The translations under genes and the position numbers were made by a program. Source: Micractinium sp. NFX-FRZ (lineage: Eukaryota > Chlorophyta > Trebouxiophyceae > Chlorellales > Chlorellaceae). From it: 64,000 bases of DNA. Under the pieces are notes generated by a model, which saw nothing but the letters and a program-made list of their open reading frames with translations, ran no database searches and was not told where the DNA came from. Location: assembly GCA_029339195.1 (NCBI GenBank), contig JAPTJF010000022.1:62001-126000 (forward strand). Direction: 5' to 3'. This document shows, in pieces, positions 1 to 10,800 of the stretch. Position 1 is the stretch's first letter, and each line of letters begins with the position of its first letter.

Positions 1-125
1 GGGAGGGCGCATGGGAAGCGGTCCTGCTGCAGTGTCCACGTGCAGGGTAGCGGCAATCGCACGGCAGCCTGAGCTCTCCAAGCATGCACATTGTGGCGTG
101 CGCTGCCCTACCCTGCCCCAGCCTC

Positions 126-830
126 ACTTGCGCTCCTGCAGATATTGCCGGCACTTAATGGAGGCCTGCCCCGCAGCAGCCGACGCCAGCCCCACACCCA
201 GCAGGCCGCCCACCGGGCCCGCCACCGGTGTGGCGCAAGAGACACGCAGCGCCATGCCCGCCGCCTGCAGGCACGGCCACCAGGAGGAGGAGCAGATGTG
301 GGCACGCTTGCGGTTTGTGCATGCAAGCGGCTGCGTGGCTTGCCGCCCAGACCCGGCAGCACTCCTGCCGGGTGCTCCCAGCTGCCAGGAGGACAGTAAC
401 AGCCGGACGGATTACCGGAAACCGCACATGAATACACCCATGCCAGCCAGCAATGTCGCGTGATCCCCCGGAAGCACAGCACACACCTGCGCCGCCGCCA
501 GGCCGGCTGTGTACGCCCCCATGGCGGCCCCCGCTTGCAGCAAGAAGGGCACCACTGGCTGCAAGGCGGTCGTTACCGGCTGGAATGTGACAGCCAGACG
601 CTGCCCCGCCTCCCTGCAGAAAGCACCAGGCGACGTGAGGAATGAATGGCGGCGCAGGGGGAGTGCAGCAATGGGATGCAAGTGGCGGGGAGGTGGGCGG
701 CCTCTGCCCACGGGCGGCGGCGGCAGGTGGCAGCGGCGGCAGGTGGAAGGGTGGCACCAGCTGCGGCGCCATTATGCGGTTCGCTTCACCTGGCCGCCTT
801 GACCAGCTCGTGCTCCCCCTGGCGCCCCAT
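126..830 (-). CDS. Putative small membrane protein, family not recognised
   Basis: I do not recognise this protein. A start codon at 830 opens a short exon (MGRQGEHELVKAA) that ends at an AG|GTGAAG donor at 790. It joins in phase to an exon beginning at 613 after a TTTCTGCAG acceptor. That exon is hydrophobic, rich in Ala, Gly, Val and Leu (QPVTTALQPVVPFLLQAG and on), and suggests two membrane segments. A third candidate exon (GMALRVSCATPVAGPVGG onward) follows a CTGCAG acceptor near 270 and reaches a stop at 126-128 after LQERK. The junction between the second and third exons is not settled: no strong donor has the needed phase. The last exon might instead splice further left at AA|GTGAGG. 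It diverges from the PIG-Q gene with about 270 bases between start codons. Confidence 0.35.
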
Positions 831-1103
831 GCTGGCCAGCGGCGGCACAGGCAGCCGCTCGCAACTGCGCGGGGAGTTGGGGCACTGCAGGTTGCGAAGG
901 TTGGATTGAGAAGCGATCAGGGTTGAGCAGCGGCAAAATGAGGAGATGACGGCCCAGCCGGAAGCTCAAAACCCTGTGCACCACGTCAGCGTGACATTCA
1001 AGAGACCACAGCCGTCGGTTGTCTAATTGAGGCCTTCCGCAATCCTCACAAGGCATGCATAGACGTGTGCTTTGCCGAGAGCCCCGCTAAAGGCTGGCAG
1101 CGA

Positions 1104-3242
1104 ATGGGGAGCCCGCCGCTCCTGCGCGTCTACTGGCCTCGGCGGCTCAAGCTCCCTGAGCAGTCGCGGCACTCGGATGTAAACCTCCTGGGATGGCGCG
1201 GTGGCGATCAAACGCTGCACCAAGTCGTGGTGACCGGCGCCTCAGCGGCAGGAGCGGCAGCGCCAGGCGATGGGGCGGCAGTCGTTGGCGCCCTGCTGTG
1301 CAGCCTCCCTGCAGCTGATGCGCCTAGCAGGCCTGCCGGCGGGGGGGTGATGCAGTGCATAATGCAGCCAACATCAGCAAGAGGTGGTGCGCTGCCCATC
1401 GTGCTGCCCCCGTCCACCTTGTCCACCGCTGTCGGCCCGCGCACACGGCGCAGCTGCCAGCTGGAGCAGCAGGAGCCGTGGCCATGCCAGGTCATACTGT
1501 ATGACAGCTCAGCGCCGCCTCCCCAGCTTGAACCTGCTGCATCTGGTAGTACAGGGGCAGATCCCGGCTGCAGTCAGGAGCACCAGCAACAGGAGCAGGA
1601 GCTGCAGCAGCGTCGCCAGCGGCGGCAGCAGGAGGCCGCTGCCTGGCTGGCCTCTCATTTGTTGGGTGCGCTGCTGGCAGCGCTTCTGCTTGCCTACCGG
1701 CACAGCTTGACGGCTGAGGCATCACACTGCGGCGGCTGGCTGGCGTCCTTTGCTGCCAGCCAGCTGGCCTGGTTCCGCACAGCGCAGCCAGCAGGTGGGC
1801 CTGCCACGCTGGGCCTGCTGTGCTGGGCCTGCTGCGCTGTGCATGGCGGGATCTTCACCTCGGCTGCAGCTGTGCTGCTACTCCACCATGCCTTCCTGAC
1901 TGCTGAACCCTGTGCTTGCATGCTCGCAACACCGTCAGTCCAACAATCGACCTGCACCTGGCCTATGCGCTGCCCCTCTGCCCGTTCCCCCTCTCGTAAC
2001 CTGCCTCTGCACCCAACCTCCCATGCTGCATCTGCCCCTTCTCCCACATTCCCTGCCCCCCTGCCTCCCCTCCCCGCCCCGCAGGTGTGAAGCTGCATCG
2101 CCACCTGGCAGAGCTGCTGGCCCTCTGCGGCCTGCAGTACATCGCAGCAGTACAGCGCCTGCTGGCAGGCCGGGGCGGTCTGCTCAGCGGGGGCGCAGCA
2201 GGTGCGGGCCAGCTGCCGGCGCAGGCAATGCTGTTGCTTTCTGCCATGTGCCGCACGGTGCTCCTCAGTGCCGTCCCCGCCCTTGCTGCAAGCACTTCAC
2301 CTCCAAAGTGTTGGGTGATGATTAAAGCAAACTGTAACTGGTCTGCTTGCTTGCCGCCCCTGGCCCTCCCCCGCCCCTGCAGTCCTGCTGGCGGCATCGT
2401 TGGCGGCGGGCGGCCTGCAGCGTGGCCTGTTTGTGCTGGAGTGGCTGCTCTGGGCACTGGGCCTGCCGATCAGCGTGCCCTACGCGCTGATGGCGGCGCT
2501 GCTGCGCTGGCAGCTGCGCAGCACGGCGCTGATGTGGCGCGTCATGCGCGGCAAGCAGCAGCTGCCGCCCCTGCGGCAGCGCATCGCGCGACGCGCCCTG
2601 CACTGGCGCCAGCTCAGGCTGCGCTTTGCCAGAGGACGAGGCGGCGCTGCAGCACCGGCCGGCACCGGCAGCGGGCCAGACGGTGCCCCGCCCCTCAGCA
2701 GTTTTGTGTGCAGTCCTGGCAGCGGGCTGAAGCAGCTCTGCGGCTCGATGCTCCTCTTCATGCCGCTCCTGCTGCTGCTGCCCACCACGGCTTGGTTCTA
2801 CGCCTTTGCACTGGCCCTGCACGCGGCCGCCAGCGTGCCACGGGCAGCGGCTGAGCTGGCACGACAGCTGGCGGCGCGGGGCCCGCTGGGTGCGGCGCTG
2901 TGCGCGGCGCTGCAAGGGCCAGGTGCCTGTGACATTGCTCAGCAGGCCAGCAGTTCTGCCGACGGCAGGGGCAGGGGTGTGCAGTTTGACATCCTGCCAG
3001 TGCAGTTTGCTGGCGAAGCCGCGCTGCCGCCCTGGGTGCAGCAAGCAGCACAGGCAACAACCTACCTGCGCGTGTCGCCGGAGCACGGCAGCCCCTGGCG
3101 TGCTGCTGCGACGGCGGCAGCGGCAGCTTGGCGGGCCTGCTCCTGGTCCCAGCTGCCTGTGGGTGCCTGGGTGTGGGCACTGCTCTGCGGCCAGCCGCTG
3201 TATTTGGCCTGGCCTCAGTGGCACGGCCCGAACATTATGTAA
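1104..3242 (+). CDS. GPI1: GPI-GlcNAc transferase subunit PIG-Q/GPI1
   Basis: Subunit of the ER-membrane enzyme that adds N-acetylglucosamine to phosphatidylinositol, the first step of GPI-anchor synthesis. The N-terminus has a GPI1-like start (LLRVYWPRRLKLPEQ), then a glutamine-rich linker and hydrophobic stretches. A middle exon reads GVKLHRHLAELLALCGLQ. The last exon (2383-3242) carries WLLWALGLPISVPYALMAAL, a basic WRVMRGKQ segment and the family-typical LLLLLPTTAWFYAFALAL membrane segment, as in yeast Gpi1 and human PIG-Q. I read exons of roughly 1104-1911, 2085-2267 and 2383-3242; the first two donors are weak and may shift by a few codons. An in-frame ATG at 1065 is an alternative start, but 1104 gives the N-terminus expected for plant members. 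The stop codon overlaps a TGTAA poly(A)-like motif. Confidence 0.8.
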
Positions 3243-3610
3243 CTCACACCACTGCGATACAAGACTGTAGCCCATGGCGAGAGCATGCTCTGTTGGTGCC
3301 GTTGCCTGCCACAATGGGAGGTGAACGGGCACATGCAGCTGCCCTGGTTCTTTGCAGCATGTATCCTTGCCGCTGCCCATTCTCCCATTCTCCCGTCCAC
3401 CTTCCCACCTCGCGCGCCTGTCTTGCCCTCGCCATGTCTCTGCCTGGCACACGCCCGGGCCTGCCTGTGCTGCACCAGCACACAGCTGCTGCACAACAAG
3501 TGCACAAGGACGCTTGCTCGAGCCAGCGTCGTTACACTGTCGTTACGCCAGGCTAGTAATGGTGCAAACCTGACGAGCACATGGGTAATGGTTGCACCGC
3601 TGCCAGGCAT
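3243..3610. other. Convergent intergenic spacer
   Basis: Lies between the 3' ends of PIG-Q (+) and the MYND-like gene (-). It reads as 3' untranslated sequence of both. I see no gene here. A TTACA at 3532-3536 would be a minus-strand TGTAA poly(A) signal about 75 bases past the minus-strand stop. Confidence 0.5.
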
Positions 3611-4036
3611 TCATTGCAAAGCCACATCAGTTGGCTGTGCTGCCTTGCCATCCTCCTCCCAGCCTGCGCCTGCGCTGCCTGCAGTTCTGGTACCGGCATC
3701 AGCGAGGGCCAACATCCGTCGCGTGCCCGCCAGTGCACGGTGCAGCGCTGCTGCCAGAGCATCCTCCCCACCTTTTGTCCCCTGTGGCTGTGGCTGTGGC
3801 GGGAATGGGGGCTCCTGCCCCTGTCCCTGCGCCTGATGCAGATGGGACGGGACCCAGGGCTGCTGCTCCTGTTCCTGCTGCTGCGGTGGGCACGCAGGAA
3901 TGTGCTGCTGCTGCTGCTGCAGCCGAGGTGGCGCCAGCAAAGTAGGGAACAAGTGCTGCTTGGAAAGCTGCGGCACAGGCCACAGCAGTGGGGTGGGAGG
4001 CTGCTGCTGCTGCCGCTGCTCTTGCCAATGCTGCTC

Positions 4037-4073
<37 letters not shown>

Positions 4074-4853
4074 GCGGAGAGTGTTGCCGCCACAGAGGCA
4101 TTAAGCTGCTGGCGGCGCCGTTTGGAGGCTGGGCCTGCCCCCAGGTCCACTGCTCTGCGAGCATTTGCCGCAGCCGCAGCCACGGTGGCACTCTTAGCCG
4201 TGACATGGCAGGCAGCCAGTTTGGCTGCCTCCTCTGCCTGTGCGGCCACCTCTGGTGCGCTCAGGATCGCTTGGCACTCCTCCCTCTGCACACGTGTGAG
4301 GGGCGAGGGTGTTGAATGGCAGGGCAAGCTTCAGCTCCTGCCTGTAAGCACGTCATCCATTGGCCAACTTGGTTTGAATCAGCACTGGCAGGGTGTATGG
4401 TGCCCAACTGTTTCGGGCTGCAAGCCCCTCCATGCTGCGGAGCAAGGCATACAGTACCGCCGGCCGCCTGCGCAGACCGCACCTGCAGCATTAAAACAAA
4501 AGTGACACCCTTACCTTGGCGGGCGAGCAGAGGTCCAGCAGCTGTGCAGCAGTGTAGCCCCGCTCAGGGTGGCATTCATGTGGCTCGCGATCCCGGCAGC
4601 CGGGGCTGCAGTACACCTGCCCGCAGCACCACCGGATGAGCCCTCCTTGGATGACTGTGGCTGCCGACCTGTTGGCACCGCCGTGGTTGTATGAGGTGCA
4701 ATTGATGCGCTGCGCACAGCGCAGCATGGATCTGGCTGGTTTTGTCTGGCTGCTGGCCAAGCTGCCGAGACGGCTGCAGCCGCGGGCGGGCGGGCGGCCG
4801 TCGGCGAAGGGGCGGTGGCAAGAGGTCGAGCTGGGGCTTGGCTGTTGGAGCAC
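3611..4853 (-). CDS. Cys-rich MYND-like, polyglutamine protein
   Basis: Two exons are supported. Exon 1 (about 4853-4515) encodes a cysteine/histidine cluster (RWCCGQVYCSPGCRDREPHE, then CHPE) matching the second half of a MYND zinc finger (YCSxxC...HxxxC). Upstream cysteines (LRCAQRINC) could complete it, though spacing differs from the usual CxxC. It ends in CSPAK at a consensus AAG|GTAAGG donor. Exon 2 (4285-3611) follows a GTGTGCAG acceptor, continues in phase (REECQAILSAPEVAAQAEEA), then runs into a basic patch (ASKRRRQQL), a polyglutamine tract and more Gln/Pro-rich sequence. Basic patch plus glutamine tracts suggest a nuclear regulatory protein, which is inference. The start is uncertain; codons upstream of 4740 look less convincing than the zinc-binding part. 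Confidence 0.5.
4038..4072. repeat. CTG/CAG trinucleotide repeat
   Basis: An uninterrupted CTG run on the plus strand, read as CAG (glutamine) on the minus strand, inside exon 2 of the MYND-like gene. Related shorter CTG-rich runs surround it from about 3858 to 4080. Confidence 0.9.
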
Positions 4854-5428
4854 TTATGTGCTTCAATATAGGCGCTCTCAGCAGACCAGCTGGCTTCAAA
4901 CGAGGGCACGCAGGAGGCACCTCGGTTGCACGCGCTCGGGCACTTGCTGGAGTGGCTCGAGTCGAGGCCTGTTCCCTGTCGGGCCCAGGCTCTTCAACCT
5001 TCAATCACGAATCCGAGGCGAGAGCATCGCAGTGTTCCTGCCAGAAGCGCCGCTCCTATGTTGACATGGCATCAGCACAAGTGGCACAAGTGCTGGACCG
5101 CCACCGCTGCCTGGATGTAAGGTGGCTGCTGCTGCTGGAGGCTGTCGTGCCAGCACGCATGCTGCTGGGCACGCGGGCGGAAATGTGCAGACATTGCAGG
5201 CCCCAGGTGGCAGGGAACAGGTGGCATGGAAACAGCCAGCAGGTGAGGCCACCTGGCGGTGGCGGTAGCGGCAGCGCCAGCTGTAGGCAGGGCGAATCTA
5301 GCTTGTAACCTTGGCCTCCGGTGTGTGCTCTATCCCACCCTGCCACCCTTGCGCTGCTGCCTTCAGGAGTCCCGAGGGTTGAGAAACCCTCTGTCGTCGC
5401 CCCCGGAATTCTATCTAAGTACAGCCGA
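4854..5428. other. Divergent intergenic region
   Basis: Between the start of the MYND-like gene (-) and the secreted CDH-like gene (+), so it should hold both promoters. A short plus-strand reading frame at 5066-5308 has no family signature, and its second half is low complexity. I do not call it a gene. Confidence 0.4.
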
Positions 5429-7315
5429 ATGAACGCTGCCTGTTCGGGGCGCCTGCTCCTGGCAGTGGTGCTCGCGGTGGTGCCTCTTGCACTTCCTGCC
5501 CATGCCACCAGAGCTCTGGCCGGGCCCTGCTCCACGGGCCTTCCGGCATGGGTCGCAGCTGGTTACAGCCAGTACCTGGAGCTCAACACGCCCGATTTGG
5601 ACTGCGGCAGCAGCAAGGTGAGACCAGCACGTGCTGCTCAACCCGGGGCAATGCCCGCAGCGGCGCTGGCGGTACTTGCCGCTGCCTCAGTGGTCACCAA
5701 TCCAGCCGACAAAACGTGCGGCCAGCAGCATGGCAATGCCATTGCACTTCCCCCTCCACAACCAACCCCACCCCGCCTATCTCAATGCCTTCAGAACAAC
5801 GACTGTGACGGCTGCTTTGACTACCGGGCCTACTCGGAGCCTGTGAAGACCGGCTGGGCTTATTCCGTGCGTGCCAAGCCCGCCACGCCCCCCGACGTAT
5901 CAACGCTCGACCACGTCCTGGTGCTGCCCGCCCAGCCCTGCCGCGGCGTGGAGGAGTGGCGCGGCAAGCCGGGCTGCGGGGGCGAGGGTGTCTGGTAAGT
6001 GAGCTGGCGGGCTGCTGCTGCGGGCAGCAGGACCCTGTTTGCCTCTGCAGGGTATCCCATGCAACGTGGGATACTCGCAGGAACCGCCTGCTCAGCGAGG
6101 ACCGGAACAGACGCAAGTGGCACCGCCTGCTGCTCAGCATGGTCAGCAGGGCACATGCAGCGTCCCTGCAGCAGTCTGGTGTGCTGCCCACAACGCCCGC
6201 CTTGCCCACCTTCCTCCACCCCGCCCCACACTGCTCTGCTGCAGGGACGCTGCATGGGCCCTGCTGACCACAGGCTCACTCAAGTTCAGCAAGGCGCTGG
6301 CCATCAACCCCACCTCGCGCCGCACCCAACACCAGGTGTGAGGGGTGCCCACTCGCCTCCCTGCTATGCATGCCTTGCGTGTGAGCCGCTGACGCGGTCG
6401 GGCCTCCTGTGACTTGCTTGGCTGCCTTGCTTGCTTGGGTACCTGCAGCTGCCTGCACCCCCAAATCATGTGACCTGGCCGCCCACATTCTCCTGTCTGC
6501 CCGGCTAGCCTGCCCGGCAGCATACCTCATTGGGCGGCAGCCTCCGCCTCACCCCCCCTGACTACCACCCGCCACCCCACAACTGCTGCACCTCCCCCAC
6601 CCACCCCAGCCCCCCATATCCAACCCGCCCTGCCTGCCCCGCCCCTCCCACCTCCCCTGTGCGCAGATGCACGTGCATGTGGCCAACCTGGACCCCTTCC
6701 TGCAGCGCTTCCTGTCCAAGGATGTCCCTGTGGGCGCGCAGTCCTGGACCTACGCCGCCTGCAATGTCGCCCCGCTGTCGCCATGCAAGCCTTCCGCCAC
6801 CAAAACCCCCATCGGTGCCAAGTGTGTGGCCGTGCCCGCAGGCAGGGGCCCCTCGGCAGCCGCCCCCTTTGCCACCTCGTACCCCTCCACCACTGGCGAC
6901 GCCGTGGCCAAGACCACCACCCTCGTCTACTCCCCGAAGGATGGCGTCTTCTGTGTGGTGCAGGCCACCGACCGAGCGGTGAGTGTGACCATGAGCAGCC
7001 TCCTGCCCGACGCTGAGTCGGTGTGCTCTGCAGGCAGCCCGCCATGCTCTGCCGTGCCGCTGACCGACTGCAGTGCCGCTGACCGGCGGCGCTCAGGCCA
7101 CGCTCCAGTAACTTGCTGGAATTGAATGGCTGGCCACGACAGCGAGTTTGCCCGGCGATGTGTCTGCAAGCGGCTCATGCCCGCGCGCCTCAACTGAAAC
7201 CTATCGCTTAGATCTCAGCCAATTTCTGTGCTGCTGCTGCCCTTTCCTGCAGGCTGAGTGCCTGCTGACCTGCGCCAAGGACTGCCAGACCAAGAGCGGA
7301 ATCAGGTGCCCCTAA
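5429..7315 (+). CDS. Secreted CDP-diacylglycerol pyrophosphatase-like protein
   Basis: Resembles the CDH family (HIT-like fold), whose bacterial members hydrolyse CDP-diacylglycerol to phosphatidate and CMP. Five exons keep phase: 5429-5617, 5795-5994, 6245-6335, 6667-6978 and 7253-7315, giving 284 residues against about 250 in E. coli Cdh. Residues 1-27 are a clear signal peptide (SGRLLLAVVLAVVPLALPAHA). Exon 2 holds CxGCFDYRAYSEP and LDHVLVLPAQPCRGVEE, exon 3 WDAAWALL and LAINPTSRRTQHQ. Exon 4 opens MHVHVANL, matching the family's S/R-x-x-Q-x-Q-[LM]-H-[IV]-H core, where the histidines are catalytic. Many cysteines fit an extracytoplasmic protein. The true substrate in an alga is unknown. 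A TGTAA motif lies at 7541. Intron 2 contains an inverted copy of the exon 3 edge. Confidence 0.78.
6140..6270. repeat. 35-bp inverted repeat over an intron acceptor
   Basis: Bases 6140-6174 are the reverse complement of 6236-6270 with a single mismatch. The right arm covers the CTGCAG acceptor at 6239-6244 and the first 26 bases of exon 3 of the CDH-like gene. The left arm lies entirely within intron 2. In the transcript the arms could form a stem with a loop of about 60 bases. Confidence 0.9.
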
Positions 7316-7815
7316 TAAATGGTCCCAGTTACGTCGTGGAGCGGGCCGGGCCTTACCTGGCCGCTGTGCTTCAACAACCGGCAGGGCAGCTTGACTGCCA
7401 ATGAATGCTGGCCGTGCGCAGATGGCTTTCCGAGAGTTAAGAGCCCACACTGTGTGGGAAATGTCGAGACTTGCACTGCGGCGCCCCCACGCCGCCCCAA
7501 GCCTGCCAATGTCCAGGGCTCAAACCTTATAACAGAAATATGTAATCTCAACATTATACATATATAAATATACATATATAAATACACATTTCAATACGCG
7601 TACATCATAGAAATCTTGGGGTGGGGCAGCCAACGACAGCAAGGCGGGTCCGAGCGGCGCACCGTCACTGCATCCCGCCAGCTCAGCCACACCAGGCTGG
7701 TGCTGCTGTCCAGACCCTGGTAGCCAGCCCCGCGTGTTCTAACTCAAGCACAAGTACAAATTTAAATCAGGAAACAGCCATACGCTTGGGCTCCTGCACA
7801 TGCCTGCTCAACATC
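7316..7815. other. Convergent spacer with AT-rich island
   Basis: 3' untranslated sequence between the CDH-like gene and kinase-like copy A. It contains an unusually AT-rich stretch at about 7530-7600, made of short alternating TATA/ATACAT units, inside otherwise GC-rich DNA. No gene seen. Confidence 0.5.
7541..7545 (+). terminator. Putative TGTAA poly(A) signal
   Basis: TGTAA, the common chlorophyte polyadenylation motif, lies 226 bases after the stop of the CDH-like gene and just before an AT-rich stretch of TATA/ATAC repeats at about 7551-7600. Confidence 0.5.
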
Positions 7816-10800
7816 TCACGTCTCTTTGTGCGGCGGCAGCACGGGCGGGCTGCTGCCGCCCGCATCAGCGCCTGCACTGGCGCTGCCGCTGCCGCTGCAG
7901 TGCAGGCGCCGCCTCTTGCCCGGGGAGGACTGGAACTTGGGTGCTGCTGCCTGCTCAGCCGTTGATGCCGCCACCATAGCGGCGGCTGCCTTGCCTGCTG
8001 CCGCCGCAGGGCTGCTGGCCTGCATTGCTGGCTGCTGCCCCGTCCGCTCCACTGAGTCCAGGAGAGGCCCACAGGCTGCCTGCAGGGGAGGCCGGGAGGG
8101 AGTGCATGGCGTTGGACACCGCCTACAAACTGGTGTGCAAGTAGGGCAGTAAGTGCAAGTCGCAGGGTGGCACGGCTCATCCACCAGGAGGCCAGGCAGC
8201 CAAATGCCGTCACAGTTGGCGCTCCCCAGGGATCGCCTCGCCACACCACGCGCAGCAAGGCAGTGCAGGGACCCACCTTGTGGAAGCTGCTGCGGCTGCT
8301 AGGTGAGCTGCCGCTGACAGCCTCCGGAGGCGCCGGGTCACACGAGGGTGGGTGGTCTGCAGCAGCTGCAGCACATGCCTTGCCGGCAGCACACGGAGCA
8401 GCCGCCTTGCCGGCAGCAGTGGCAGGCCCTATGGCAGGTACAGCGCCTGGTGCCCCGGTGCCACTGTTGCTTTGGCTGCTGATTGCGGCCAGCACCACAG
8501 CACCTCCAGCAGGATTGCCACCGCCGCCAGCTGGCTGGCACGCTGGGGTCGAGGCGTGTGGCAGGCAGCTGGCAGCCATGTCCGGCAGCGGCGGCAGCCG
8601 CGCCCGTGTGCCAGCGTCCAGGGACAGGTACCACTGGAGACGCAAAGGGGTAGTAAGGGGAAGATGGGCTTAGTGTGGAGTTTGCCGGATAAGCAGTTCA
8701 CCCATGCCAACAGTGCAGGGCAATGGTGACCAGCAGGCCAGCGGCCACCGCCGCTGCCCACCAATCAGGACACACCTGTGCGAAGGCCTGGTGCTTGTCG
8801 TGCTGCCGCTGGATGACTTGGCACACATCCCAGCCAACCGCCTGCTGTGCAGCCTGCAGGTCAAGAGGTGCAGCCACACCATACACGAGGTGCGCTCAGC
8901 GTGTCGGGCAGCGCGGCGGCAACAACACCGTGCACACTGGGCCGCCCGCTTGTGCCTCGGCGTTACTCCACTGTGCTCTTTACCCACATGCACGGCTGAT
9001 GACCAGTTGCCCCACGGCTGCTTGCATCTCTCGTCAGCCTGACCCACTGGCTTCAGGCCACCTGCAAAGCCAGGTAGCAAGGCATGAAGGCCACGTGTAT
9101 CAGGGCTAGCTGGCGCTGGCAGTGCAGTCGTTTGCAAAGCGCACATCATGCCTGCTTGCTGCATGTCCACATACCGGTTAACACCCCGGCAGTAGGTCTT
9201 AATAGCTATCCGAGCAGCTGACACTTAGTCCATTTCTATCCATTCTCGGCACCATGTGAAGCACTTGCCTGCGCCAGTAGCACTTCAACGAGCGGATCTG
9301 CGCAGGCGGGGAAGTTTAGCGCAAACCACTGCACATGCGGGCCCTGCAAATCCAGAGGATTAGGACAGGGAAGGTAATAAAGCCGAGCACAGTGGGGCGC
9401 ATCGATGCACAACTGCAGCATGTATTTTGAGCGGCATTGAAGGCCTGCATCAGCGCAATGCCCCAGCCAGCCGCATGGGCAGGGGTGACAACTCACCTGG
9501 TGCTCGGGTGCAGCGTCCAGGCCGCTCAGCTCCAGCAGCAGCGTGTGCAGCGCTGACATGTCGCTCAGCAGGGCGGCGCAGGCTGCCGACTGGACGTGCG
9601 CCAGGCTCGTGCCAATTGGCAGGTGCTGCAGCCGCAGGCAGTGTGTAAATTCACTTGAGACGGGCTCATGGAACATGCTGATTGATGTACACACTCCTGG
9701 GGAGACGCAGCTGGGCATGGTGGATGCAGGGGCAACCACCGTTAGCCAGGCAGTGGCAGCGACGGCTGCAGCCTGTGCTTGGCGCCGCGTGCCAGCAAGG
9801 CGCCACTCACCTTGGCTGCTGTGCAAGCACGTGCATAGAGCTGAAACACCTGCAGCATCTGCTCCTCGCTGGGGCGGGGGCTGGGGGCGCCCGACAGCAT
9901 GTGCTCTTTAGAGCGGTAGTCTCGGAAGCCCAGCAGCAGCGCCCAGCCACCCAGCCACGCCAGCTGCAGACAGTCCCAGTGAAAAGACAACCGGACAGTG
10001 TGGCCAGCTCAGCATGTACTAGGCTTGATCTTGGGCTCAGTGGGTCAAGTGGTGAACGTCAAGAATCTCCAGGACACGCAGTGCTAACAGCGGCAGACAG
10101 CGTCCCTCTGACCGACAGGTGCCGCGCCACCCGCGGGCGCATGCTCCCTCCAAAGTGGTGGCAGCGCATCACCTCCACCATCAGCTGCCGCATGAACCGA
10201 GCTGCCCGGTCGCTGCAGGCTCCATGGCGCAGGAAAAGGGAGCTGCTTGGCAGAGGAGTGCAGGCGTGCGGCCCCGGAGGGAAGCAGGCAGGCAGGCAGG
10301 CGCGCGTGCTGGCAGGCAGGTGAGGCAAGCAGGCAGGTGAGGCAAGAAGGCTGCGACCCCAGACACTTGCACGCCCGCCCAACCTACCAGTCGGCCTGCA
10401 GGCCAAGCCTATTCATCAGCTCAATCATGGGCATGTGCGCCCCCTCCGCCACCAGCCACATCTGCGAAACTCAGGGGCACCCTGGTGGAACGCTTGCTGA
10501 GCAAACGCACGGCGCACCGTGCATGCTGGTATGGCAGCCTGCCCGACAAAGTCCACGCCCACAGCGGTAGGCTTGAGCGAGGCCATGGCGTACAGGGCTG
10601 CACAATTATATGCCCACCCATTCATCACAACTCGCCACTGCCCCAGCTGCCCACCCACCTCAGCGAATGAGAAGCAGAGGGTGAACAGGTCTGCCGAGGG
10701 GTCGAAGATCTTGTGACGGTTTGACATGGGGCTGACAAAGGCAGTGCCCACAATAAAGGAGCGGCTGCAGGGCAGGGGAGGGCGAGCGCCAGGAGGCCAA

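Noticed and set aside
2322..3494. 390-codon minus-strand frame
   Set aside because: Antisense to PIG-Q, composition typical of a shadow frame, no recognisable domain.
5051..5308. Possible small gene upstream of the CDH-like gene
   Set aside because: No homology, no splice logic, and the second half is simple Gly/Ser sequence.
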